A DNA stretch of 64,000 nucleotides, from positions 324,501 to 388,500 of the forward strand of contig CATNEN010000034.1 of NCBI GenBank assembly GCA_950097015.1. Reading direction: 5' to 3'. The translations under genes were made by a program, and so were the position numbers. Under the pieces are notes generated by a model. The model saw nothing but the letters and a program-made list of their open reading frames with translations. It had not been told where the DNA came from and did no database searches. Origin of the DNA: Macrostomum hystrix (taxonomy: Eukaryota > Platyhelminthes > Macrostomidae). Position 1 is the first letter of the stretch, and every line of letters begins with the position of its first letter. Shown here piece after piece: positions 55,130 to 64,000 of this stretch.

Positions 55130-58100
55130 ATGATTCTTCCGCTTCTTGTTGCCTTTGCAATGTTTGGTGAGTTTTCTGCTTTTAGAAATCTTTTGCGAAT
55201 TACATCAAAATTGATGACAACAAAACTCTAAGAAAAGCAATTATTGACTGAAAGACTGACAGCTGTTTGTTAGTGGGAACTGTGCGTAATTTCTAAGCAA
55301 GATCCCAGAGGGAATTGCAGTTCAGGTTCAAACTAACCGCTTCCTCAGACTCAATCTTCAATTTTGCAATCCAAGCGAAAGATTTATGGCCCCTTCGGGT
55401 TCGTTATCTGTTGATTCGACTTGAGTTTTAGGCCTGAACTTGAGTGAGACTGCGCGTTATTACCAGGTTGGTGGTGTGCTCTGCAATCTGTAAGCTGCGG
55501 GATGACAAATCGCCCATACAAGCAAAATATGCCGTTATTAGCGTACATAAAAGTACATTCTCTTTCCTTGCTGGTTAAATACGGCTTTGAATTGAGAATT
55601 ATTATAACATTGTTATAGCAAAGTGCTCAGGCATGCAAAATGCTAATTTGATTTCTCCAGAAGAAGAAGTGTCAGCTCACCTCAGTCTTGGCATTTGGAT
55701 GAATTCAATGAGCTAGTGATTGCAGTCAAAGGTTCACCTCTCACACTACGTGACATGAATTCTTGAAAATGGATATAACAAATCATTTGCTTTGGAGGTT
55801 GTGTGAAAAGTTTCGTATGCGAGGAAATATCAAAATCAGTTTTTTACTATGCATCACAAGCGGTGAATCACTGTCAATGTGTCACAAGCGGTGAATCACT
55901 GTCAATGTGTCACAAGCGGTGAATCACAGTCAATGCGTCACAAGCGGTGAACCACAGTCAATGCATCACAAGCGGTGAATCACAGTCAATGTGTCACAAG
56001 CGGTGAATCACAGTCAATGTGTCACAAGCAATGAACCACAGTCAATGTGTCACAAGCGGTGAATCACTGTCAATGTGTCACAAGCGGTGAATCACAGTCA
56101 ATGTGTCACAAGCGGTGAACCACAGTCAATGTGTCACAAGCGGTGAATCACAGTCAATGTGTCACAAGCGGTGAATCACAGTCAATGTGTCACAAGCGGT
56201 GAATCACAGTCAATGTGTCACAAGCGGTGAATCACAGTCAATGTATCACAAGCGGTGAACCACAGTCAATATGTCACAAGCGGTGAACCACAGTCAATGT
56301 ATCACAAGCGGTGAACCACAGTCAATGTGTCACAAGCGGTGAACCACAGTCAATGTATCACAAGCAATGAACCACAGTCAATGTGTCACAAGCAATGAAC
56401 CACAGTCAATGTGTCACAAGCGGTGAACCACAGTCAATGTATCACAAGCAATGAACCACAGTCAATGTATCACAAGCAATGAACCACAGTCAATGTGTCA
56501 CAAGCGGTGAACCACAGTCAATGTATCACAAGCAATGAATCACAGTCAATGTATCACAAGCGGTGAATCACAGTCAATGTGTCACAAGCGGTGAATCACA
56601 GTCAATGTATCACAAGCGGTGAATCACAGTCAATGTGTCACAAGCGGTGAACCACAGTCAATGTATCACAAGCAATGAACCACAGTCAATGCATCACAAG
56701 CGGTGAACCACAGTCAATGTATCACAAGCGGTGAACCACAGTCAATGTATCACAAGCAATGAACCACAGTCAATGCATCACAAGCGGTGAACCACAGTCA
56801 ATGTATCACAAGCAATGAACCACAGTCAATGCATCACAAGCGGTGAACCACAGTCAATGTATCACAAGCGGTGAACCACAGTCAATGCATCACAAGCGGT
56901 GAACCACAGTCAATGTATCACAAGCGGTGAACCACAGTCAATGCATCACAAGCGGTGAACCACAGTCAATGTATCACAAGCAATGAACCACAGTCAATGC
57001 ATCACAAGCGGTGAACCACAGTCAATGTGTCACAAGCAATGAACCACAGTCAATGTATCACAAGCGGTGAATCACAGTCAATGTATCACAAGCGGTGAAT
57101 CACAGTCAATGCACCACAATGTATCACATATTTTACGCGTCAAATTCCACAGAGACAATGATGTACTTACTATTCCTGGTGCACTATGCGTTAAGTACAT
57201 TGCCCATTCAATCGCTGCTATTAATCAAGAAAAACCAAGAAAGAGCATACAAGCTATTAACACACTGAACTGCGCGTCCATCCAGGTCACTGCCGAGCCA
57301 ACCCGGACGCTAAGAGACTGTACGACGACCTGCTGGTGAAAACCGACTATAACAAACTCATTCGACCGGTCAATAACAATTCCAAAACTCTGACAGTCTA
57401 TTTGGGTCTGAAGCTGTCACAGCTGATCGATGTGGTCAGTTCCTGCTGTTTACTGTTATTTTTTGACAAAAACCTTCATAAAAGTGGACTTTACATTTGG
57501 CCCAAAAGAGTTTGGTGTCACTTTCGATCAATTGTTGTCTATTCTAAGTTAAGCCGTACCAAAGAACTCAGGAAATGTGCACATGGTAGAATAAGAACAG
57601 CTTTTTAGCATAGACAATAGCGGCTAAGGGTTAAGAACAGCTTTTTACCATAGACAATAGCAGCTTAGCATTAAGAACAGTTTTTACCATAGACAATAGC
57701 GGCTGAGGGTTAAGAACAGCTTTTTACCATAGACAATAGCAGCTTAGCATTAAGAACAGTTTTTACCATAGACAATAGCGGCTAAGGGTTAAGAACAGCT
57801 TCTTACTATCGACAATAGCGGCTAAGCGTTAAGAACAGTTTTTTACCATAGAAAATAGCAGGTAAGCTTTAAGAACAGTTTTTTAGCATAGACAATAGTA
57901 GCTTAGCATTAAGAACAGTTTTTACCATAGACAATAGTAGCTTAGCATTAAGAACAGTTTTTACCATAGACAATAGCGGCTAAGGGTTAAGAACAGCTTT
58001 TTACCATAGACAATAGCGGCTAAGCGTTAAGAACAGTTTTTTACCATAGACAATAGCAGGTAAGCTTTAAGAACAGTTTTCTACCACAGAAAATAGCAGC

Positions 58101-61100
58101 TGTGCGTCAGGTTTGGCAGAGCTCGGAGATCCAACAGGCACAGCATCTGTGGAAATTTTTTTGAAAAAGTATGATATTATAAAATCAATATGGACTCAAG
58201 AAAATTGTGCAAAGTGCGAAATATAAAGACGGAGAGGGAGAGGTGATATAGTAGAGAGTAGAAAGCAGGCAACAGCTTGACCCCAACACATACTCATACT
58301 AAAAGCTTTAGGTCTCGCCAGTCTACTAGCAATGAAGTAGGATAGGGGCTCGACTCTATGAAATCAATGCCCGCTGCACACAGCTGCATGGCTAATATAC
58401 CCGCCTGTGTGCTATTGTGAGAATCGCAATTCGTTTTGCTGACTATTTTAATTGGCAGCAGACTTGGAAAAGCTGGAGAGAAATTTGGCTCACCATTCCA
58501 CCATCAAATATTCATAGATTTGTTTTCATGGGCGTGTTAATTATTGCACTAAATTTCATGCCTAAAAATTTTTTACTGCCTTATAGCTGTGAGTCTAGAA
58601 TTAGCCAGAAACAGTGGATATGGAGGATGGCATTAGCCAGAAACAGTGGATATGAAGGATGGCATTAGCCAGAAACAGTGGATGTGGAGGATGGCAATTG
58701 CCAGAAACAGTGGATATGAAGGATGGCATTAGCCAGAAACAGTGGATGTGGAGGATGGCAATTGCCAGAAACAGTGGATATGGAGGATGGCATTAGCCAG
58801 AAACAGTGGATGTGGAGGATGGCATTAGCCAGAAACAGTGGATATGGAGGATGGCATTAGCCAGAAACAGTGGATGTGGAGGATGGCATTAGCCAGAAAC
58901 AGTGGATGTGGAGGATGGCATTAGCAAGAAACAGTGGATGTGGAGGATGGCAATTGCCAGAAACAGTGGATATGAAGGATGGCATTAGCCAGAAACAGTG
59001 GATGTGGAGGATGGCAATTGCCAGAAACAGTGGATATGGAGGATGGCATTAGCCAGAAACAGTGGATGTGGAGGATGGCAATTGCCAGAAACAGTGGATG
59101 TGGAGGATGGCAATTGCCAGAAACAGTGGATGTGGAGGATGGCAATTGCCAGAAACAGTGGATATGGAGGATGGCATTAGCCAGAAACAGTGGATGTGGA
59201 GGATGGCAATTGCCAGAAACAGTGGATGTGGAGGATGGCAATTGCCAGAAACAGTGGATATGGAGGATGGCATTAGCCAGAAACAGTGGATGTGGAGGAT
59301 GGCAATTGCCAGAAACAGTGGATGTGGAGGATGGCATTAGCCAGAAACAGTGGATGTGAAATTAGCAAACGTTCTAAAGCTGAAAAAACAAACATTTTAG
59401 GATGAAAAGAACCAGATTATGACGACAAACGTTTGGCTAAGAGAGGTAAGAACAAATGCTATATGATTTATTCTATAATTCAAACGAGTCAGATAAATAA
59501 ACCTTTCATCATGATTTTAGGTTTGGTACGACAGCAAGCTGACTTGGGATCCGGCAAAGTATCACGGTGTGAGCACACTTTACATCCCATCTGAGCACAT
59601 CTGGCTGCCTGATATTGTGCTCTATAACAAGTGAGAATTGTATGCTCTTGTATACTCTTGTATGCTCTTGTATGCTCTTGTATACTATTGTATACTCTTG
59701 TATGCTCTTGTATGCTCTTGTACACTCTTGTATGCTCTTGTACACTCTTGTATGCTCTTGTATGCTCTTGTACACTCTTGTACACTCTTGTATGCTCTTG
59801 TATGCTCTTATATGCTCTTGTATGCTCTTGTATGCTCTTGTATGCTCTTGTATGCTCTTGTATGCTCTTGTATACTCTTGTATACTCTTGTATACTCTTG
59901 TATGCTCTTGTATACTCTTGTATGCTCTTGTATGCTCTTGTATACTCTTGTATGCTCTTGTATACTCTTGTATACTCTTGTATGCTCTTGTATACTCTTG
60001 TATACTCTTGTATGCTCTTGTATACTCTTGTATGCTCTTGTATGCTCTTGTACACTCTTGTATGCTCTTGTACACTCTTGTATGCTCTTGTATGCTTTTG
60101 TATGCTCTTGTATGCTCTTGTATGCTCTTGTATGCTCTTGTATGCTCTTGTACACTCTTGTACACTCTTGTATGCTCTTGTATACTCTTGTACACTCTTG
60201 TATGCTCTTGTATACTCTTGCATACTCTTGTATGCTCTTGTATGCTCTTGTATGCTTTTGTATGCTCTTGTATGCTCTTGTATACTCTTGTATGCTCTTG
60301 TATGCTCTTGTATACTCTTGTATGCTCTTGTATACTCTTGTATACTCTTGTATGCTCTTGTATACTCTTGTATGCTCTTGTATGCTCTTGTATACTCTTG
60401 TATGCTCTTGTATGCTCTTGTACACTCTTGTATGCTCTTGTACACTCTTGTATGCTCTTGTATGCTTTTGTATGCTCTTGTATGCTCTTGTATGCTCTTG
60501 TATGCTCTTGTATGCTCTTGTACACCCTTGTACACTCTTGTATGCTCTTGTATGCTCTTATATACTCTTGTATGCTCTTGTATGCTCTTGTATACTCTTG
60601 TATGCTCTTGTATGCTATTGTATGCTTTTGTATGCTCTTGTATGCTCTTGTATGCTCTTGTATACTCTTGTATGCTCTTGTATACTCTTGTATACTCTTG
60701 TATGCTCTTATATGCTCTTGTATACTCTTGTATGCTCTTGTATACTTTTGTATGCTCTTGTATACTCTTGTATGCTCTTGTACACTCTTGTATGCTCTTG
60801 TACACTCTTGTATGCTCTTGTATGCTCTTGTATGCTCTTGTATGCTCTTGTATGCTCTTGTATGCTCTTGTATGCTCTTGTATGCTCTTGTATACTCTCT
60901 CCTGCTCTCACTATCTCTCTCCTGCTCACACTGTCTCTCTCCTGCTCTCACTGTCTCTCTCCTGCTCTCACTGTCTCTCTCCTGCTCTCACTGTCTCTCT
61001 CCTGCTCTCACTGTCTCTCTCCTGCTCTCACTGTCTCTCTCCTGCTCTCACTGTCTCTCTCCTGCTCTCACTGTCTCTCTCCTGCTCTCACTGTCTCTCT

Positions 61101-64000
61101 CCTGCTCTCACTGTCTATCTCCTGCTCTCACTGTCTCTCTCCTGCTCTCACTGTCTCTCCCCTGCTCTCACTGTCTCTCCCCTGCTCCCACTGTCTCTCC
61201 CCTGCTCTCACTGTCTCTCTCCTGCTCTCACTGTCTCTCTCCTGCTCTCACTGTCTCTCTCCCGCTCTCACTGTCTCTCGCCTGCTCTCACTGTCTCAAT
61301 TCTCCAGCGCTGACGGCAACTACGAAGTGACTCTGATGACGAAGGCGTCCCTAAAGAGCACAGGAAAAATTCTTTGGGAGCCGCCAGCCATCTACAAGTC
61401 GTCCTGCCAGATTGATGTCGAATTCTTCCCGTTTGACAGTCAGGAGTGCACCATGAAGTTCGGCAGCTGGACCTACGACGGATTGCAGGTGGCAACTGAT
61501 TTTAACTGCTATGTTATACTCTTCTACTCCAACCTTGGCTCTATTTGCAATAGATAGTCCTTGCTGTTTTCCTTCTCACACTTGGTCCCCTATCCCTCTT
61601 AGTTCTCCCTTTTCCTCTTGCATCTCCCTCTTGCATCTCCCTCTTGCACCTCCCTCTTGCATCTCCCTCTTGCATCTCCCTCTTGCATCTCCCTCTTGCA
61701 TCTCCCTCTTGCATCTCCCTCTTGCATCTCCCTCTTGCATCTCCCTCTTGCATCTCCCTCTTGCACCTCCCTCTTGCATCTCCCTCTTGCATCTCCCTCT
61801 TGCATCTCCCTCTTGCCTCTCACATATTCTGCTCCCTCGCACCTGGCCCTCTACCTCTCACCTTACCTCTCCTTCTCCCTCTGATTTTAATTCTCTCCTG
61901 ATTGGTTGAAATGCTGAAAGGTTGGCAAGTGTCGGTCGAGTTGCGGCAAGTTAGCTTAGCCTATGCTTTACAGAAAAGATAGACCGAGAATCAACTGCTT
62001 CAACCTGGCAAGAAGCCCGAGTCAGCGATTTTCCGCTCGGTGGCCCTATCTCTAGCTTGCGATTCCCAGCTCTTCAATTTGCTCAGACGAATCCGAGCCT
62101 ATTTGGCCAGCCGCTGATAAGATGGATTTTTCTACTCGCTTATGGGATTTTACTAGCATTATTATCCCCTGCTATTCCTGCTAGAACTGAGACAAAAAGC
62201 ATAGCGAGAATTGACTATTTCAGTCTTCGAACCAGAGCCAACCCCATTGGTTCTCAAATGTGCTAAAAAGTGTGCTCACATCCCAGCTCAGTTTCTAAAA
62301 GTGTGCTCACATCCCAGCTCAGTTTCTAAAAGTGTGCTCACATCCCAGCTCAGTTTCTAAAAGTGTGCTCACATCCCAGCTCAGTTTCTAAAAGTGTGCT
62401 CACATCCCAGCTCAGTTTCTAAAAGTGTGCTCACATCCCAGCTCAGTTTCTAAAAGTGTGCTCACATCCCAGCTCAGTTTCTAAAAGTGTGCTCACATCC
62501 CACCTATTAATCCCGCTCAGTTTCTAAAAGTGTGCCCAAATCCCACCTATTAATCCCGCTCAGTTTCTAAATGTGTGCTCAAATCCCACCTATTAATCCC
62601 GCTCAGTTTCTAAAAGTGTGCTCAAATCCCACCTATTAATCCCGCTCAGTTTCTAAAAGTGTGCTCAAATCCCACCTATTAATCCCGCTCAGTTTCTAAA
62701 AGTGTGCTCAAATCCCACCTATTAATCCCGCTCAGTTTCTAAAAGTGTGCTCAAATCCCACCTATTAATCCCCTCAGTTTCTAAAAGTGTGCTTAAATCC
62801 CACCTATTAATCCCTCTCAGTTTCTAAATATAACTGAATCGCACTAAATCTCTTCAGGTCGACCTTCGACATATTCAGCAGGCCAACACCACCGACTGGG
62901 AGGTCGACTACGGCATCGATCTCGAGACCTTCTACGAGTCCACCGAGTGGGACGTGATGAGCGTACCCGCCAGACGCAACGAGAAGACCTACCCCTGCTG
63001 CCCCGAGCCCTACCCCGATATCACCTTCACCATCGTGCTGCGCCGCAAAACCCTGTTCTACACCGTCAACCTCATCATTCCCTGCGTGGCCATCAGCTTC
63101 CTGACCGTCATGGTGTTCTACCTGCCATCGGACAGCGGCGAGAAAATCACTCTGTGCATCTCCATCCTTCTGGCCCTGACTGTGTTCTTCCTGCTGCTGG
63201 CTGAGACAATTCCGCCAACATCTCTAGTTGTGCCGCTGATTGGCAAATACCTGCTGTTCACAATGATCTTGGTCACATTGTCCATCGTTGTTACCGTGGT
63301 TGTGCTCAATGTGCACTTCAGGGGTCCGAGCACTCACCGGATGGCGCCATGGGTGCGCAGACTGTTCCTGGAGTCGCTGCCGGAGCTGCTGCTGATGCGC
63401 CGGCCCGATATGCACGAGGTGGGCCGCCGGCAATGGAGCCCACCTGATTCCATTTCTTGTTTTCTAGCGATCATTGAGCCAGAAACGCATTTCCCCATCA
63501 CCAGCTGTAATATGGGTACCAACAGGGGGTCGGTGGCAGAGCGGTTAACGCGTTTGCCTCTCACACCACGGTCCCTAAGTTCGATTCCGCGGCGAGGCCA
63601 CATTCATTTGGGGCGCAGCCGCGGAGAGAAGGCTTGGGGGCTTGTCGTGCAATTTACGCAATTGAGGGCATACTTTCAAGCCACAGTGGCAGTTTTCAGT
63701 GCCTGACGATGAGAATACTCAGAACACGCCTGTGTCAGCGTATGTCTGTATACGGTATCTGTGTGCGCGTGTGCTCATGAATCAGTGGAATGGGCAGAAT
63801 TGCCTCCTCGCTGGCTGCGGGTCTAATGTTACCAAATGATGTACCACTGCCCACAGCCCTCCTTCAATTTTCTTATTATTATTTTTATGGGTACCAACAC
63901 AAGACATCCTGTTTTCCGCTCTCCCTACTATGAGTAGTTTCAAACTCGCACTTTCCTCAACCTGAGCATCATCTGCTTGTCTCCGCAGCGCCTGCAAGAC
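55130..64000 (+). CDS. nAChR alpha: Nicotinic acetylcholine receptor alpha subunit, 5' seven exons (runs off window)
   Basis: Acetylcholine-gated cation channel subunit of the Cys-loop family. Exons: 55130-55166 (signal peptide [12 protein letters not shown]), 57286-57434 ([13 protein letters not shown]), 59401-59445 (45 bp), 59521-59630 (110 bp), 61308-61488, 62858-63418 and 63989 onward. Phases agree at every join and all borders are GT/AG. The 45-bp and 110-bp exons are the classic nAChR sizes. Ligand loops: [10 protein letters not shown] (A), GSWTYDG (B) and YPCCPEPY (C, with the vicinal cysteines that define alpha subunits). The Cys loop has exactly 13 residues between C's. M1, M2 (after DSGEK) and M3 lie in exon 6, ending RRPDMHE; the M3-M4 loop begins with exon 7. 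It is closest by eye to insect alpha1-alpha4-type subunits. The intracellular loop, M4 and the stop codon are outside the window. Confidence 0.94.
55850..57120. repeat. 28-bp minisatellite in receptor intron 1
   Basis: About 45 copies of a unit containing CACAAGCGGTGAATCACAGT followed by CAATGTGT. Variants are AAGCAATGAACC, TGTATCAC and TGCATCAC. It ends about 165 bp before exon 2. Confidence 0.95.
57592..58090. repeat. ~40-bp minisatellite in receptor intron 2
   Basis: About twelve units with core TTAAGAACAGCTTTTTACCA, then TAGACAATAGCGGCTAAGGG. Begins about 160 bp after the exon 2 donor. Confidence 0.93.
58091..58597. other. Unique part of receptor intron 2
   Basis: About 500 bp of A/T-rich intron sequence between two arrays. 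An 83-codon frame (58417-58668) runs into the next array and has no family resemblance. Confidence 0.5.
58598..59356. repeat. 32-bp minisatellite in receptor intron 2
   Basis: About 24 units with core CCAGAAACAGTGGATATGGA, then GGATGGCATTAG. Two binary variants (GATATG/GATGTG and GCATTAGC/GCAATTGC) vary independently. It ends 44 bp before exon 3. Confidence 0.95.
59641..60895. repeat. 10-bp minisatellite in receptor intron 4 (TATGCTCTTG)
   Basis: About 125 copies starting 10 bp after the exon 4 donor. There are three main variants, TATGCTCTTG, TATACTCTTG and TACACTCTTG. Their order repeats at about 410 bp (compare 60050-60130 with 60420-60540), showing block duplication. All six frames stay open; none is a gene. 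Confidence 0.97.
60896..61300. repeat. 20-bp minisatellite ending at the exon 5 acceptor
   Basis: About twenty units of CCTGCTCTCACTGTCTCTCT follow the 10-bp array directly and run to the 3' splice site (CTGTCTCAATTCTCCAG), so they supply its pyrimidine tract. CTCAC in each unit fits a branch-point sequence. Confidence 0.95.
61610..61820. repeat. 13-bp minisatellite in receptor intron 5 (CTCCCTCTTGCAT)
   Basis: About sixteen copies, some with CACC in place of CATC. Confidence 0.95.
61821..62263. other. Unique part of receptor intron 5
   Basis: Intron sequence between two arrays; contains AGTTAGCTTAGCCTATGC, a phrase also seen near 12740. No gene recognised. Confidence 0.5.
62264..62504. repeat. 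31-bp minisatellite in receptor intron 5
   Basis: About eight units of AGTGTGCTCACATCCCAGCT then CAGTTTCTAAA, nearly perfect. Confidence 0.95.
62505..62826. repeat. 43-bp minisatellite in receptor intron 5
   Basis: About eight units sharing AGTGTGCTCA and CTCAGTTTCTAAA with the preceding 31-bp array, but with AATCCCACCTATTAATCCCG in the middle. It ends about 30 bp before exon 6. Confidence 0.95.
63525..63885 (+). mobile_element. Full-length tRNA-derived SINE in receptor intron 6
   Basis: A box TGGCAGAGCGG (63534-63544) and B box GTTCGATTCC (63579-63588) mark a tRNA-like pol III promoter; the GAGCGGTTAACGCG D-arm is like tRNA-Ser/Leu. A body shared with four other copies follows, then a TTATTATTATTTTT tail. 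A perfect 14-bp target-site duplication, TATGGGTACCAACA, flanks it (63511-63524 and 63886-63899). It is inserted in the sense direction. Confidence 0.92.

Noticed and set aside
54547-57120. CRISPR-like look of regularly spaced repeats
   Set aside because: There are no unique spacers between the repeats, and the surroundings are a eukaryotic gene with introns. These are plain minisatellites.
57297-57298. Alternative acceptor after GCCGAG for receptor exon 2
   Set aside because: The upstream TCCAG acceptor gives the better splice context and a signal peptidase site (CRA before NPDAKRL); the alternative would remove that site.
58870-59359. Frames repeating around [16 protein letters not shown] and the reverse strand
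   Set aside because: Artefacts of the 32-bp intronic minisatellite; they lie inside a receptor intron.
59489-61557. Open frames of 400-640 codons over the receptor intron 4, some in phase with exon 5
   Set aside because: They are products of the 10-bp and 20-bp repeats. Reading from exon 4 into the intron meets TGA at once, and standard splice sites join the conserved exons correctly.
63528-63600. Possible genuine tRNA gene in the receptor intron
   Set aside because: A and B boxes are present, but the arms do not fold into a clean cloverleaf. The sequence continues into a SINE body with a tail and target-site duplication.

Overview
This is nuclear DNA from an invertebrate animal. The genes have introns with GT/AG borders, TATA boxes and AATAAA signals, and tRNA-derived SINEs are present. 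The nicotinic acetylcholine receptor exons look most like the arthropod alpha-1 to alpha-4 group, so an ecdysozoan (perhaps a panarthropod) is my best guess. I cannot name the species. Gene density is very low. Most of the window is minisatellite DNA, with at least 25 separate arrays with periods of roughly 10 to 43 bp.

Layout. (1) 1-14137 holds about two and a fraction copies of a 6-7.5 kb tandem duplication. Each unit carries a broken non-LTR retrotransposon pol fragment, a 33-bp minisatellite, a short spacer, a 22-bp minisatellite, a TATA-driven gene for a ~190-aa secreted protein, a 25-bp minisatellite and a SINE. The third copy stops after the 33-bp array. The two secreted-protein paralogues differ almost only at amino-acid-changing sites. 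(2) 14936-17289, minus strand: complete three-exon fructose-1,6-bisphosphatase gene (336 aa). (3) 17.3-20.6 kb: gene-free sequence with several decayed minisatellites. (4) 20.6-46.16 kb: a macrosatellite of 14 head-to-tail units. Each has a 0.6-1.2 kb spacer, a purine-rich 15-bp array and a terminal hairpin. (5) 47225-47773: a TATA-driven gene for a small secreted eight-cysteine protein. (6) 49674-51065: a two-exon failed-axon-connections (FAXC/fax) family gene with a SINE in its intron and a minisatellite that begins at its stop codon. (7) 51.7-54.9 kb: more arrays, including a perfect ~79-copy decamer. (8) 55130-64000 (running off the window): a nicotinic acetylcholine receptor alpha subunit gene. 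Seven exons are visible, and four of its six introns are mostly or largely minisatellite while another carries a SINE.

The genes do not form a pathway or operon. FBPase is a gluconeogenic enzyme, the fax-like protein and the receptor suggest neural roles, and the three secreted proteins are of unknown function. The most interesting points are the diversifying secreted-protein pair, the macrosatellite with a base-pair-compensated hairpin, and introns built almost entirely of tandem repeats that seem to grow from local splice-site or stop-codon sequence.
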